DNA of 64,000 nucleotides from Actinoplanes sp. TBRC 11911 (GCF_012933445.1 NZ_JABBNC010000007.1:1-64000); one strand, 5' to 3'; shown: positions 16,357 to 25,359, counted from the first letter of the stretch. Numbers and translations are program-made. Notes: generated by a model from the letters alone, not told the origin.

Positions 16357-17364
16357 TTGTCCGTCGAACTCGTGGCCGCCTTGGCGGTCATTCTCGCCGC
16401 GATGGCGTTCGACTTCACCAACGGTTTTCACGACGCCGCGAATGCCATCGCCACCAGCATCAGCACCCGGGCACTCACGCCTCGGGTGGCGCTCGCCATG
16501 GCCGCGGTGGGCAATTTCGTCGGCGCGCATTTCGGCGCGGGCGTGGCCGCCACCGTCGGCGAGGGCCTGGTCGATTTACCGGTCGGCTTGGCAAGCCTCG
16601 GCGTCGTGTTCGCCGGCGTCCTCGGCGCGATCGCCTGGAACCTGATCACCTGGTATTTCGGGCTGCCGTCCAGTTCGTCGCACGCGCTGTTCGGCGGCCT
16701 GGTGGGTGCCACGCTGGTCGCCTCGCACGGGACGGTCCAGTGGGACAACATCATCTCGAAGGTTCTCATCCCGATGGTGCTGTCCCCCGTGGTCGGCCTG
16801 GTGCTCGGCTTCCTGCTCATGGTCGCCATCATGTGGATCTTCCGCCGCGGCAACCCGAGCCGGCTGAACCGCGGCTTCCGCATGGCGCAGACGGTCTCGG
16901 CCGCCGCCATGTCGGTCGGTCACGGCCTGCAGGACGCGGCGAAGACGATCGGGATCGTGGTGCTGGCGCTCTACACGGCCGGCCTGCAGGACAGCCCCAC
17001 CCACATCCCCTGGTGGGTGTACTGGACGTCGGCGTCGGTGCTGGCCGCCGGCACGTACGCCGGTGGCTGGCGCATCATCCGCACCCTGGGCCGGAAGATC
17101 ATCGACCTGGGCCCGGCCGAGGGTTTCGCCGCCGAAACGGTGGCCAGCTCGGTGCTGTTCTTCAACGCGCTGGTCCTGCACGCCCCGATCTCCACCACCC
17201 ACACGATCACGTCGGCCATCACGGGCGTGGGCGCGACGAAGCGCTTGACGGCGGTTCGCTGGAACGTGGCCGCCAACATCGTGGTCGCCTGGGTGACGAC
17301 GTTCCCCGCGGCCGCCCTGATGGCCGTGCTGGCGTATTACCTGGTGCGCCCCCTCTTCTCCTGA
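16357..17364 (+). CDS. PiT-family inorganic phosphate transporter
   Basis: A 335-residue membrane protein with about ten hydrophobic segments. The signature FDFTNGFHDAANAIAT near residue 22 and the matching second-half motif VSAAAMSVGHGLQDAAK near 185 form the inverted PiT repeat. It imports metal-phosphate using the proton or sodium gradient. It starts with TTG, with AAGGAG inside the end of the DUF47 gene. It complements the high-affinity pst system 3 kb away. Confidence 0.88.
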   Translation: MSVELVAALAVILAAMAFDFTNGFHDAANAIATSISTRALTPRVALAMAAVGNFVGAHFGAGVAATVGEGLVDLPVGLASLGVVFAGVLGAIAWNLITWYFGLPSSSSHALFGGLVGATLVASHGTVQWDNIISKVLIPMVLSPVVGLVLGFLLMVAIMWIFRRGNPSRLNRGFRMAQTVSAAAMSVGHGLQDAAKTIGIVVLALYTAGLQDSPTHIPWWVYWTSASVLAAGTYAGGWRIIRTLGRKIIDLGPAEGFAAETVASSVLFFNALVLHAPISTTHTITSAITGVGATKRLTAVRWNVAANIVVAWVTTFPAAALMAVLAYYLVRPLFS

Positions 17365-17511
17365 CCCGCACGGCCGACATCGGGCGGCCGATCGGCCTCG
17401 TGAGTGGACGGCGTTATGCGGCGTTCGCCCGGATGTCACCGATCCGGCGCGACGAACTTTCACCGTCCTCGCCAGTCGCGCCAGTCGCGCCGATCGCCCG
17501 TCGCGCCCGTG

Positions 17512-17727
17512 GCGGCCGTCGGGCCCGTAGCGGCCGTCGCGCCCATAGCGGCTGTCGCGCCCATAGCGGCCGTCGCGCCCATAGCGGCTGTCGCGCCCAT
17601 AGCGGCCGTCGCGCCCATAGCGGCCGTCGCGCCCATAGCGGCCGTCGCGCCCATAGCGGCCGTCGCGCCCATAGCGGCCGTCGCGCCCATAGCGGCCGTC
17701 GCGCCCATAGCGGCCGTCTCGCCAGTC
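17512..17727. repeat. 18-bp tandem repeats, ten near-identical units
   Basis: Units of GCGGCCGTCGCGCCCATA start at 17530 and recur every 18 bp through 17692. Only C-to-T changes separate most units, and there is a divergent unit at each end (17512 and 17710). Because 18 is a multiple of three, all six frames stay open, which explains the repetitive ORFs. The near-identity of copies suggests recent expansion. Confidence 0.9.
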
Positions 17728-17854
17728 GCGCCCGTAGTGGCCGTCGCGCCATAGCCCCGCAGCCGCCCTCGCATACCCGATATTTCCGGTATCGGCCGAG
17801 CCTTCTGTGCCGTCGCTCGTGAAGCAGCGCGAGGCGGGGCCGGTCCCGTTCCCC

Positions 17855-17906
17855 GGGGCGGCGGGCGGCGGGCGGCGGGCGGCGGGCGGCGGGCGGCGGG
17901 CGGCGG
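17855..17906. repeat. G-rich 7-bp repeat, about seven copies
   Basis: GGGCGGC is repeated about seven times in a row. The plus strand carries many regularly spaced G-runs and could form G-quadruplex DNA; this is a prediction from the pattern only. Confidence 0.85.
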
Positions 17907-17912
17907 TTCCAT

Positions 17913-18140
17913 TATGTGGGACAAACGGCCGCCAACTGAGACCGTCGACCCACATCATGGACCGCGCGTCCGCGATGTGAGACTCTCGTCCATTGTAGAG
18001 AGTATCTTTGTCACACATTGCGGCTTTCATCCGGTCGACTTTTCCGGCCGAATGTGGACCTTGGAGAGTTATGGCTCGTATGTGGGCGCAAGTCTCCAAG
18101 GTCGCGAAAAGTCCACGATGTGGCTGCGGTGTCCCACATA
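17913..18140. mobile_element. Possible MITE with 11-bp terminal inverted repeats
   Basis: TATGTGGGACA at 17913-17923 is matched exactly in inverted orientation at 18130-18140. Inside lie a second imperfect inverted pair (about 17950-17963 and 18109-18122) and an 11-bp pair around 18057-18067 and 18094-18104 (GACCTTGGAGA and its complement). The GC content is clearly lower than its neighbours. The ends begin and finish with TA, as expected for IS630/mariner-type target duplication. No transposase is encoded; a 75-codon ORF spans it but has no ribosome site. Confidence 0.5.
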
Positions 18141-18202
18141 GCGGATGGCCGGTCCACGAGCGGATCACCGCGCGGAGGGGCTGCCGATCACGCCAGCCAT
18201 GG

Positions 18203-18360
18203 TCAGGCGGCGCGATCGGAAGGCCAAGATCAGGCGGCGGCGACGGGAAGGCCACAGTCAGGCGGCGGCGACGGGAAGGCCACAGTCAGGCGGCGGCGGG
18301 AAGGCCACGGTCAGGCGGCGGCGGGAACGCCACGGTCAGGCGGCGCCGGGAAGGCCGCCG
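18203..18360. repeat. Tandem repeat of 25-28 bp built on TCAGGCGG
   Basis: TCAGGCGG recurs at 18203, 18230, 18258, 18286, 18311 and 18336, each followed by a GGGAAGGCCAC-like tail. The series ends 22 bp before the stop of the oxidoreductase gene. No coding function is visible. Confidence 0.8.
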
Positions 18361-18382
18361 TTGGGCGGCCCTCCCGCGCGTG

Positions 18383-19360
18383 TCAGTAGGTGACGCCGAT
18401 CTGGTCGCGGATCGAGTCGAGCAGGGACATGACCTCGAGCGTCGTGGCGTGGGGCATCAGCGGGGACTCGAGGTCGCCGGCCTGGATGCGGGCCTGGACC
18501 TCGGCGGCCTCGAACTGGTAGCCGAAGCCCGGCCACGGGAAGTCGAACGTCTCCGGCTCGCGGCCGGGGCGGTTCAGGGTGAACGACTTCGGCATGTGGA
18601 AGCCGTGCGGGAGGTCGATGCGGCCGTCCGAGCCGGTGATGGTCGCGATGTTGGGGCTCTCGCCGTTGATGCTGGCGGTCAGGGCCGCCACGGCGCCGGC
18701 CTCGTAGCCGAGCAGGATGCCGGTGTTCTCGTCGACCCGCTCGGGGGTGAGGTGGGCCCAGGACTGCACCGAGGTGGGCGCGCCCAGCAGCAGGTGTGCC
18801 AGGTGCACCGGGTAGACGCCGGTGTCGAGCAGGGCGCCGCCGCCGAGTTCGCGGTTGCGCAGGCGGTGCTCGGGCGGGAACGGGCCCTGCAGACCGAAGT
18901 CGGCGGTGATCGTGCTGATCCAGCCGATCGCGCCGTCCCCGACCAGCTCGGCGATCTTGCGGATGGCCGGGTTGATGCGCATCCACATGGCTTCCATCAG
19001 GAAGACGTTCCGGCTGCGGGCCGCCTCGATCAACCGGGCCGCGGACGGCAGGTCCAGCGTGATCGGCTTCTCCACCAGGACGTGCTTGCCGGCCTCGACG
19101 CACAGCATCGCCGCGTCGTAGTGGAACGCGTGCGGCGTGGCCACGTAGACGACGTCGACGTCCGGGTCGGCGGCGAGCTCGGCATACGTTCCGTGGGCGC
19201 GTTCGAAGCCGAACCGCTTCGCGAACGCCTGCGCGTTCTCCAGCGATCGCGATCCGACGGCGGCGAGCTCGGCCCCCTCGACGAGGGCTAGGTCGGAAGC
19301 GAACTTTTCGGCGATTCCGCCGGTGGCCACAATGCCCCAGCGGACTTTCTGGTCGGTCAT
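18383..19360 (-). CDS. Gfo/Idh/MocA-family oxidoreductase
   Basis: A 325-residue NAD(P)-dependent dehydrogenase with an N-terminal Rossmann fold (WGIVATGGIAEKF near residue 8). The family motif EAGKHVLVEKPIT near 85-97 contains the catalytic-region Lys of EKP. HxxxH-like residues follow in the C-terminal domain (TGVYPVHLAHLLLG near 175). Substrates are usually sugars or inositols; the specific one is unknown. The ATG at 19360 is chosen because the upstream extension translates the 42-bp repeats. Confidence 0.85.
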   Translation of the reverse strand: MTDQKVRWGIVATGGIAEKFASDLALVEGAELAAVGSRSLENAQAFAKRFGFERAHGTYAELAADPDVDVVYVATPHAFHYDAAMLCVEAGKHVLVEKPITLDLPSAARLIEAARSRNVFLMEAMWMRINPAIRKIAELVGDGAIGWISTITADFGLQGPFPPEHRLRNRELGGGALLDTGVYPVHLAHLLLGAPTSVQSWAHLTPERVDENTGILLGYEAGAVAALTASINGESPNIATITGSDGRIDLPHGFHMPKSFTLNRPGREPETFDFPWPGFGYQFEAAEVQARIQAGDLESPLMPHATTLEVMSLLDSIRDQIGVTY

Positions 19361-19397
19361 GATCGCAACGTTATCCCGTCCGACCGAGCCGCCCGCT

Positions 19398-19500
19398 GAG
19401 CGCAAACGGACTAAAGCCCCTCCGACCGCGCCACCCACCACCCACAAACGGACTAAAGCCCATCCAACCGCCCCGCCCACCACCCACAAACGGACTAAAG
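19398..19500. repeat. 42-bp direct repeats between divergent genes
   Basis: The core CAAACGGACTAAAG occurs at 19403, 19445 and 19487, exactly 42 bp apart. The spacer is CCCACCACCCA-rich in the second and third copies. It lies between the divergent oxidoreductase and NUDIX genes, close to where their promoters must be, so it may be a repeated regulator site or a simple expansion. Confidence 0.8.
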
Positions 19501-19533
19501 ACAAATTTCTCGCAGCAATGGCACGATCAGCAG

Positions 19534-20373
19534 GTGAGCGATTCGACACCCCAACCGCTGCCAGCTGCGATGATCAAGCGCGCCCGTGAGTTCAGCGGCC
19601 CGCCGGCACCTGTGCGCCCCGCGGCCACCGTCGTCCTGCTGCGCCCGGAGAAGGAGGCGGCGGAAAAGGAGGCGGCGGAAAAGGGCAGGCACGACGCCAA
19701 GCCCGACTTCCAGGTGTACGTGCTCAGGCGCGCCTCGACCATGGTCTTCGGCGGGCTGTACGCGTTCCCGGGCGGCGGCGTCGATCCGTCGGACTGCCCG
19801 GAGACGATCCGCGCGGACTGGGCCGACCTGCTCGGCGTGTCCAACGATCAGGCGCGGGCGGTGGTCGGCGCGGCCGCGCGTGAGTTGTTCGAAGAGGCCG
19901 GGGTGCTGCTCGCCGGCCCGGCCGATCAGCCCGATCGCACCGTGAGTGACGTCAGCACCGACGACTGGGAGGCCGACCGCGCCGCCGTGCAGGCCCGCGA
20001 GCTGACCATGACGGAGCTGCTGGGCCGGCGTGGGCTGCTGCTGCGCGATGACCTGCTGCTGCCCTGGGGACGCTGGATCACGCCGGTGTTCGAGCCGCGA
20101 CGCTTCGACACCTGGTTCTTCGTCTCGCTGCTGCCGCAAGGGCAGACGGCGCGGGACGTGTCCGGCGAGGCCGACGGCACCCAATGGATTCGCCCGGCGG
20201 CCGCCGACGGCCTGGCCATGCTGCCGCCGACGCGTAGAACACTGAACTCTCTCACGCCGTACGGGAAAATGGAGGAAGTGGTCGCGGCCTCGAGTCGCCG
20301 TGATGCCGCGACGCCGGTCATGCCGCGCGTGGAATTCACCGAGGACGGCGGTGCCCTGCTGCACATTCCGTGA
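19534..20373 (+). CDS. NUDIX hydrolase, long type
   Basis: A 279-residue protein with an N-terminal ATVVLLRP strand, FPGGGVDPSD near residue 78, and the NUDIX-box end AARELFEEAGVLLA near 113. The box is stretched by an insert, as in the CoA-pyrophosphatase/NUDT19-like group. A short Lys/Glu repeat (EAAEKEAAEK near residue 41) interrupts the N-terminal strands. It starts with GTG. The substrate is unknown. Confidence 0.8.
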   Translation: MSDSTPQPLPAAMIKRAREFSGPPAPVRPAATVVLLRPEKEAAEKEAAEKGRHDAKPDFQVYVLRRASTMVFGGLYAFPGGGVDPSDCPETIRADWADLLGVSNDQARAVVGAAARELFEEAGVLLAGPADQPDRTVSDVSTDDWEADRAAVQARELTMTELLGRRGLLLRDDLLLPWGRWITPVFEPRRFDTWFFVSLLPQGQTARDVSGEADGTQWIRPAAADGLAMLPPTRRTLNSLTPYGKMEEVVAASSRRDAATPVMPRVEFTEDGGALLHIP

Positions 20374-20394
20374 GCAGGGCCCGCCCTTGAAAGA

Positions 20395-21171
20395 TCACCC
20401 GAAGCGACCGGTGATGTAGTCCTCGGTCTTCTTCTCCACCGGGTTGCTGAAGATCTTCTGGGTGTCGTCGTACTCGATCAGGCGGCCGGGCTCGCCGGTC
20501 TTGTCGATCGAGAAGAACCCGGTCTTGTCGCTGACCCGGGCGGCCTGCTGCATGTTGTGCGTGACGATGATGATCGTGAAGCGGTCCTTCAGCTTGAACA
20601 TCAGGTCCTCGATCGCCAGCGTCGAGATCGGGTCGAGCGCCGAGCAGGGCTCGTCCATCAGCACGACCTGCGGCTCGACCGCGATGGTGCGGGCGATGCA
20701 GAGGCGCTGCTGCTGACCGCCGGAGAGGCCGGCGCCGGGCCGGTTGAGCCGGTCCTTGACCTCTTCCCAGAGGTTCGCCGACTTCAGCGCGCTCTCCGCG
20801 GCGTCGTCCAGCACCGACTTCTTCTTGACGCCGTTGAGCCGGAGGCCGGCCACGGCGTTGTCGTAGATCGACATCGTCGGGAACGGGTTGGGCCGCTGGA
20901 AGACCATGCCGATCATGCGACGGACCGCGGTGACGTCCACGTCCGGGTCGTAGATGTTCTGGTCGTCGATGGTGAGCCGGCCCTCGATGCGAGCGTTCGG
21001 CAGCACCTCGTGCATGCGGTTGATCGACCGCAGGAACGTCGACTTGCCGCAACCGGACGGACCGATGAGCGCGGTGATCGACTTGGGCTCGACGGTCATC
21101 GAGATGCCGTCGATCGCCTTGAAGGAGCCGTAGTACGAGGTGACGTTGCTCGCCTCGATGCGCTTGGCCAT
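20395..21171 (-). CDS. pstB: Phosphate ABC transporter ATP-binding protein
   Basis: A 258-residue ABC ATPase. Walker A is GPSGCGKST near residue 38-46, the Q-loop lies in VFQRPNPFP, the signature is LSGGQQQRL near 150, and Walker B with catalytic Glu is VVLMDEP near 170. The H-loop is THNMQQA near 204. The FxRPNPFPxSIY and SGGQQQR context is specific to PstB. It energises import of phosphate through PstCA and is the last gene of pstSCAB. Confidence 0.93.
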   Translation of the reverse strand: MAKRIEASNVTSYYGSFKAIDGISMTVEPKSITALIGPSGCGKSTFLRSINRMHEVLPNARIEGRLTIDDQNIYDPDVDVTAVRRMIGMVFQRPNPFPTMSIYDNAVAGLRLNGVKKKSVLDDAAESALKSANLWEEVKDRLNRPGAGLSGGQQQRLCIARTIAVEPQVVLMDEPCSALDPISTLAIEDLMFKLKDRFTIIIVTHNMQQAARVSDKTGFFSIDKTGEPGRLIEYDDTQKIFSNPVEKKTEDYITGRFG

Positions 21172-21182
21172 GGGGTTACCTC

Positions 21183-22268
21183 TTATCGGGTCAGCTTGTT
21201 GCGACGGGCGAGCATCTTGGCGGCGATCGTCAGGATCAGCACGATCGCGACCAGGGTCAGCGCGGCGGTCCAGGCGCGGGCGGGCGCATACCGCGACGCG
21301 TCGCCGGCCTGCTGGTAGACGAAGAGCGACAGCGACTGCTGGTTGCCGTTGAACGGGTCGAAGTTGATCGCCGCGGCACCGCCCGCGACCAGCAGCACCG
21401 GGGCGGTCTCGCCGGCCGCGCGGGCGATCGCGAGCATCACGCCGGTGACGATGCCGGGCAACGCGGTCGGCAGCACCACCTTCGTGATGGTCTTCCACTG
21501 CGGGACGCCCAGCGCGTACGCACCCTCGCGCAGCGGGCCCGGCACCAGGCGCAGCATCTCCTCGGTGGACCGCACGATCGTCGGCAGCATCAGCACGGTC
21601 AGTGCCAGCGAGGCCGCGAAACCGGAGAACCGCGGCTCCCCGTCGTTGAACCACGGGCTGACGATCAGCACCCAGAACGACAGCACGAACAGACCGGCGA
21701 CGATCGACGGGATACCGGTCATGACGTCGACGAAGAAGCGGACCGTGTTGGCGAACTTGCCCTTGCCGTACTCGACCAGGTAGATCGCGCCGAGCACGCC
21801 CAGCGGGATGGCCAGCAGCGCCGCGATCCCGACCTGCTCGAGCGTGCCGATGATGGCGTGGTAGGCGCCACCGTTCGGGTCCCGGGCGCTGATGTTGTTC
21901 ATCGAGGTGTTGAAGAAGTTGGCGTCCAGGCGGCTCGCGCCCTTGGAGATCAGCGTCCACACCACCGAGGCGAGCGGGATGATCGCCAGCACGCAGGCGG
22001 CGTAGATCAGGGCCTGCCACATGCGGTTACGAGCGGCGCGCCGGCCCTCGATGCGCCCGGCGACGACGGCGATCCCGACCAGGTAGAGGATCAGCGCGAT
22101 GACGACGGCCAGCACCCAGGTGCCGATGCTCGCGCCGTAGGTCAGGGCGAACCCGATGCCGAGCGCCACCACCGCCACGAGAAGGTTGACGGCGACCGGA
22201 AGCTTCTTGGTACGGATGTTCTGCGGCGTCATCACGACGTCGGCGTCGGTCTGATTCAGAAGGCTCAT
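21183..22268 (-). CDS. pstA: Phosphate ABC transporter permease PstA
   Basis: A 361-residue permease with an early two-span N-terminal extension and then about six membrane segments. The EAA-type loop is near residue 250 ([20 protein letters not shown]). The start overlaps the pstC stop as ATGA. It forms the membrane channel with PstC. The N-terminal extension is longer than in enterobacterial PstA, as is common in actinomycetes. Confidence 0.92.
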   Translation of the reverse strand: MSLLNQTDADVVMTPQNIRTKKLPVAVNLLVAVVALGIGFALTYGASIGTWVLAVVIALILYLVGIAVVAGRIEGRRAARNRMWQALIYAACVLAIIPLASVVWTLISKGASRLDANFFNTSMNNISARDPNGGAYHAIIGTLEQVGIAALLAIPLGVLGAIYLVEYGKGKFANTVRFFVDVMTGIPSIVAGLFVLSFWVLIVSPWFNDGEPRFSGFAASLALTVLMLPTIVRSTEEMLRLVPGPLREGAYALGVPQWKTITKVVLPTALPGIVTGVMLAIARAAGETAPVLLVAGGAAAINFDPFNGNQQSLSLFVYQQAGDASRYAPARAWTAALTLVAIVLILTIAAKMLARRNKLTR

Positions 22269-23335
22269 GCGGCACTGTCCCGGAACTCGCGCCGACGGTG
22301 GATGATCGCCCGCGCGGCGATGTTCACCACGAGAGTGATGGCGAACAGCACCAGACCGGAAGCGATGAGTGCGCCCCGACCGGTGGCGTTGGCCTCGCCG
22401 AACGCGTTGGCGATGTTGGCGGCGATCGAGTTACCGCCGTTTTGGATGATGTTGGGCGAGATGGAGAAGACGGCGCCGAGCGTCAGCGCCAACGCGATGG
22501 TCTCACCGAGAGCACGTCCGAGGCCAAGCATTACGGCGGCAATCACACCGGGCTTGCCGTACGGGAGGACCGAGGTGCGGATCATCTCCCACTTGGTGGC
22601 GCCGAGCGCGAGCGCGGCCTCCTCGTTCATGCCGGGGGTCTGCTGGAACACCTCGCGGGACAGCGAGGTGACGATCGGCAGCACCATGATGGCGAGCACG
22701 ATGCTGCCCAGCAGGATCGAGCGGCCGAACGGGCCGTCGCCCCCGAAGAGCGGGATCCAGCTGAAGTAGTGGTTCAGCCAGCCGGAGAACTCGCGGACCG
22801 GCTCCAGGAAGACGTCCCGGCCCCAGAGACCGAAGACGACGCTGGGCACAGCGGCGAGCAGGTCGATGGCGAAGCCCAGCGGCGTGGCCAGCCGCTTGGG
22901 CGCGTAGTGCGAGAGGAACAGCGCGATCCCGAGAGCGACCGGCACCGCCATGATCAGCGCGATGACCGAGGTCAGCACCGTGCCGAAGCCTAGTGCCAGG
23001 ATGCCGAAGCGTGGCTGCGCGTCGTTCGGGAACCACGTCTTGAAAGTCAGGAAGTTCTCGTGGTCGGCGTTGATCGCCGGGATTGCCTTCGAGATCAAGA
23101 AGACCGCGATGGCCACGATGATGACCAGGACCATCGCGCCGGCCGCCACGGACAGGCCGCGGAACCCGCTCTCCATCGAGAAACGGGCCTTTTGGGGCAG
23201 GGCGCCACCGCCGCCGATCGGGGGTTCTTGGTAACTGCTCGGGGAAACGCCGGTGCCGGCGGACCGGGCGTGACGACCTGTCACACCCGTTCCGCCGGCA
23301 AAGGCATTGTCCGAGCGGGAGGGGTAGTCACCCAT
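22265..23335 (-). CDS. pstC: Phosphate ABC transporter permease PstC
   Basis: A 356-residue permease with a Ser/Gly-rich cytoplasmic N-terminus of about 50 residues, then six membrane spans. The conserved loop is EEAALALGATKWEMIRTSVLP near residue 238. It pairs with PstA, with an ATGA overlap. It lies 45 bp downstream of pstS. Confidence 0.92.
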   Translation of the reverse strand: MGDYPSRSDNAFAGGTGVTGRHARSAGTGVSPSSYQEPPIGGGGALPQKARFSMESGFRGLSVAAGAMVLVIIVAIAVFLISKAIPAINADHENFLTFKTWFPNDAQPRFGILALGFGTVLTSVIALIMAVPVALGIALFLSHYAPKRLATPLGFAIDLLAAVPSVVFGLWGRDVFLEPVREFSGWLNHYFSWIPLFGGDGPFGRSILLGSIVLAIMVLPIVTSLSREVFQQTPGMNEEAALALGATKWEMIRTSVLPYGKPGVIAAVMLGLGRALGETIALALTLGAVFSISPNIIQNGGNSIAANIANAFGEANATGRGALIASGLVLFAITLVVNIAARAIIHRRREFRDSAA

Positions 23336-23380
23336 CTGCTCGCTCGCCTGTCGTGTCGAAGGGATGGTTCTTTCTGAAGG

Positions 23381-24487
23381 TCAGGAGATCGAAGCGACCG
23401 CGGCCTGGACCTTGGTCAGGAGCTCGGCCGGCAGCGGCGCGTAGCCGAGGTCGGTCAGCGACGCCTGACCGGCAGCGCTCGAGGTGTAGGTGAAGAACGA
23501 CTTCAGCAGGGCGGCCTTCGAGCTGCCCTTGTCGCAGACGATCTCGTACGTGGTCAGGACGGCCGGCCACGCGCCCGGGGTGGTGGCGTTGTAGTCGATG
23601 TCCAGCTTCAGGTTGTTGCCGGTGCCGGTGACCTTGGCGCCCGCGATGCCCTTGCCGGCGCTGTCCGGGGTGAGCTCGGTGTACTCGCCCGCACCGTTCT
23701 TCAGCTTCGCGCCCTGCAGGCCGCTGTTGTCCATGAAGGACTTCTCAACGTAGGCCAGCGAACCGGGCGTGCTCTTGACGGCGTTCGCGACACCGTCGGA
23801 GCCCTTGGCGCCGGTACCACCCGGAGCCTTCCAAGCCTTCGCGTTGCCGAAGGTCCAGTCGGACGCGGCGGCCTTGCTCAGGTACTTGGTGAAGTTGTCG
23901 GTCGTGCCCGACTCGTCCGAGCGGTGCACGGTGCCGATGGGCTGATCCGGCAGGGACGCGCCGCTGTTCTGCGAGGCGATCGCCGGGTCGTTCCACTTGG
24001 TGATCTTGCCGGCGAAGATCTTGGCAAGGGTCGGCGCGTCGAGCTGAAGCCCGTCGACACCCTGGAGGTTGTACACGACGGCGATCGGGCCGACGACCAT
24101 CGGGATGTTGAGCGCGGTGCTGCCGGCGCCGCACTTGGCGTTCGCCTGCGTCTGCTCATCGTCCTTCAGAGACGAGTCCGAACCGGCGAAGTCGGCCGTG
24201 CCGGCGATGATCGCCTGCACACCGGCACCGGACCCGGTGCCCTGGTAGTCGATCTTCGCGTCGGCGCACTGACCCTGGTAGTCCTTGATCCACTGGGACA
24301 TGGCGTTGGCCTGCGCCGTCGAGCCCTGCGCCGTCAAACTGCCGGACGCACAGGCAATGCTGGCCGCGGCACCGGAAGCGTTGCCCCCCGCCGCTGGCTC
24401 AGAGGTGTTGTCTGACCCGCACGCGGCGAGCGCAATCGCCGCCGTCAGCGCAATGCCGGCCAGGAAACCGGACCGCTGGAGCTTCAC
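23381..24487 (-). CDS. pstS: Phosphate-binding lipoprotein PstS
   Basis: A 368-residue extracellular binding protein. The signal peptide ends in a lipobox LAAC with the lipidated Cys at residue 23. Phosphate-binding segments are visible: AQGSTAQANAM near 53, GSDSSLKDDE near 103 and HRSDESGTTDNF near 190. It starts with GTG preceded by GAAGGGAAG. It is the first gene of pstSCAB and is preceded by a clear PHO box. Confidence 0.92.
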   Translation of the reverse strand: MKLQRSGFLAGIALTAAIALAACGSDNTSEPAAGGNASGAAASIACASGSLTAQGSTAQANAMSQWIKDYQGQCADAKIDYQGTGSGAGVQAIIAGTADFAGSDSSLKDDEQTQANAKCGAGSTALNIPMVVGPIAVVYNLQGVDGLQLDAPTLAKIFAGKITKWNDPAIASQNSGASLPDQPIGTVHRSDESGTTDNFTKYLSKAAASDWTFGNAKAWKAPGGTGAKGSDGVANAVKSTPGSLAYVEKSFMDNSGLQGAKLKNGAGEYTELTPDSAGKGIAGAKVTGTGNNLKLDIDYNATTPGAWPAVLTTYEIVCDKGSSKAALLKSFFTYTSSAAGQASLTDLGYAPLPAELLTKVQAAVASIS

Positions 24488-24551
24488 TGTCTTCCCTTCG
24501 GGTGGTGGCGGGCCAACACACCGTGGCCCAAGGCGAAACTTAGAAGCGCCA

Positions 24552-24591
24552 GGTGGACGGATAGCCGGGCGAAAGTGAACCTAGGGTGAAC
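24552..24591 (-). promoter_or_regulatory. PHO box upstream of pstS
   Basis: On the minus strand the 7-mers GTTCACC (24585-24591), GTTCACT (24574-24580) and GTCCACC (24552-24558) lie in phase with an 11-bp period; the unit at 24563 is degenerate. This is the direct-repeat arrangement bound by actinomycete PhoP. It predicts induction of pst under phosphate limitation. Confidence 0.75.
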
Positions 24592-24890
24592 ACGTACGCG
24601 CCGATGAGTAGCTTTCTCATTAGTCAGAGCTGTCCGTTGGGTGAACCGGTCGCCAAGAGACGGAAATTTCCGATTTATCCCCCGGGCGGTTATCGCGCCG
24701 AGACCGCGCCTTGTCCGTCCCGTGATGCACGACCGTGGCTGCTCCGGGCCGCACGGGCGGTCGTCCGGGCGGCGATCGGGGCGGGTGCCGGCACTAGTTG
24801 CGAGCGGTGCGTTCATCGCATCGACTGCCCGCCCCGGAAGCCTGATTTTTCATCATGTGGGCGACCAGCCGTCCATCGATGCGTGGGGCT
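24592..24890. other. Intergenic region between pstS and the USP gene
   Basis: About 300 bp between divergent genes. Apart from the PHO box on the left and the -10 element on the right I see no gene, hairpin terminator or convincing repeat. A locally AT-richer patch (24655-24700) may be the pst core promoter region. Confidence 0.6.
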
Positions 24891-24896
24891 TAGGTT
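24891..24896 (+). promoter_or_regulatory. -10 element of a probably leaderless promoter
   Basis: TAGGTT is separated by seven bases from the ATG at 24904, with no ribosome site. This is the third host gene in the window with this arrangement. Confidence 0.45.
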
Positions 24897-24903
24897 CTTC
24901 GCC

Positions 24904-25359
24904 ATGGGACCCTTCGAGCTCGGCACGGACGGCCCCGGCGCGATCGTCGTCGGCGTCGACGGGTCCCCCACGTCCCTGCGCGCGGCCTCGTACGCCGCGG
25001 GGATGGCCCGGCGCCAGCACACCAGGCTGATCGCGGTCTACGCCCGCACCATCCCGTCCTCGCTGCTGATCCTCGCCGACCACAGCGGGATGAGCACGCA
25101 CGCGGTCATGGCGACCCAGGACGAGCTGGAACGCCAACTGCGCGCCGAGGTGGAGAAGCAGGCGGCCCTATGGGGCCTGGACGCCGAGCTGATCGTCCGT
25201 CAGGGCGAGCCGCTGGCGGTGCTGTCGCAGGTGGCCAAGGAGAAGAGGGCGGACGCGGTGATCGTCGGCTCCTCGGCCAGCGTGGGGCACCGGATCGCCG
25301 GCTCGCTGGCGGTCAAGCTGGTCCGCTGCGCCCGGTGGCCGGTGACGGTCGTTCCCTGA
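24904..25359 (+). CDS. Universal stress protein, single domain
   Basis: A 151-residue UspA-fold protein. The N-terminal strand IVVGVDGSPTS near residue 14-24 and the C-terminal nucleotide-binding loop VIVGSSASVGHRIAGSLAVKL near 118-138 correspond to the ATP-binding G-x2-G-x9-G-S/T region. It probably binds ATP and responds to starvation or dormancy. The 3' end overlaps the convergent mshD gene by 47 bp. Confidence 0.82.
   Translation: MGPFELGTDGPGAIVVGVDGSPTSLRAASYAAGMARRQHTRLIAVYARTIPSSLLILADHSGMSTHAVMATQDELERQLRAEVEKQAALWGLDAELIVRQGEPLAVLSQVAKEKRADAVIVGSSASVGHRIAGSLAVKLVRCARWPVTVVP

Larger units (their letters stand above)
17365..18382. other. One-kilobase gene-free repeat region
   Basis: This stretch lies between the convergent PiT and oxidoreductase genes. 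It contains, in order, 18-bp tandem repeats, a G-rich 7-bp repeat, a 228-bp lower-GC element bounded by inverted repeats, and a 25-28 bp repeat series, each listed separately. Several ORFs cross it, but they consist of translated repeats in many frames and have no ribosome sites. Confidence 0.8.

Noticed and set aside
17404..17754. Hydrophobic IAAVAP-repeat protein
   Set aside because: The 18-bp repeat keeps every frame open, and there is no ribosome site or flanking coding signal. The same DNA also gives repetitive ORFs on the other strand.
17914..18141. A 75-residue protein spanning the MITE-like element
   Set aside because: Its start and stop arise from the terminal inverted repeats themselves, it lacks a ribosome site, and the sequence shows no domain.
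21183..22268. Riboswitch or terminator between pst genes
   Set aside because: Gaps are 45 bp or less or are overlaps. I saw no convincing hairpin with a T-run.
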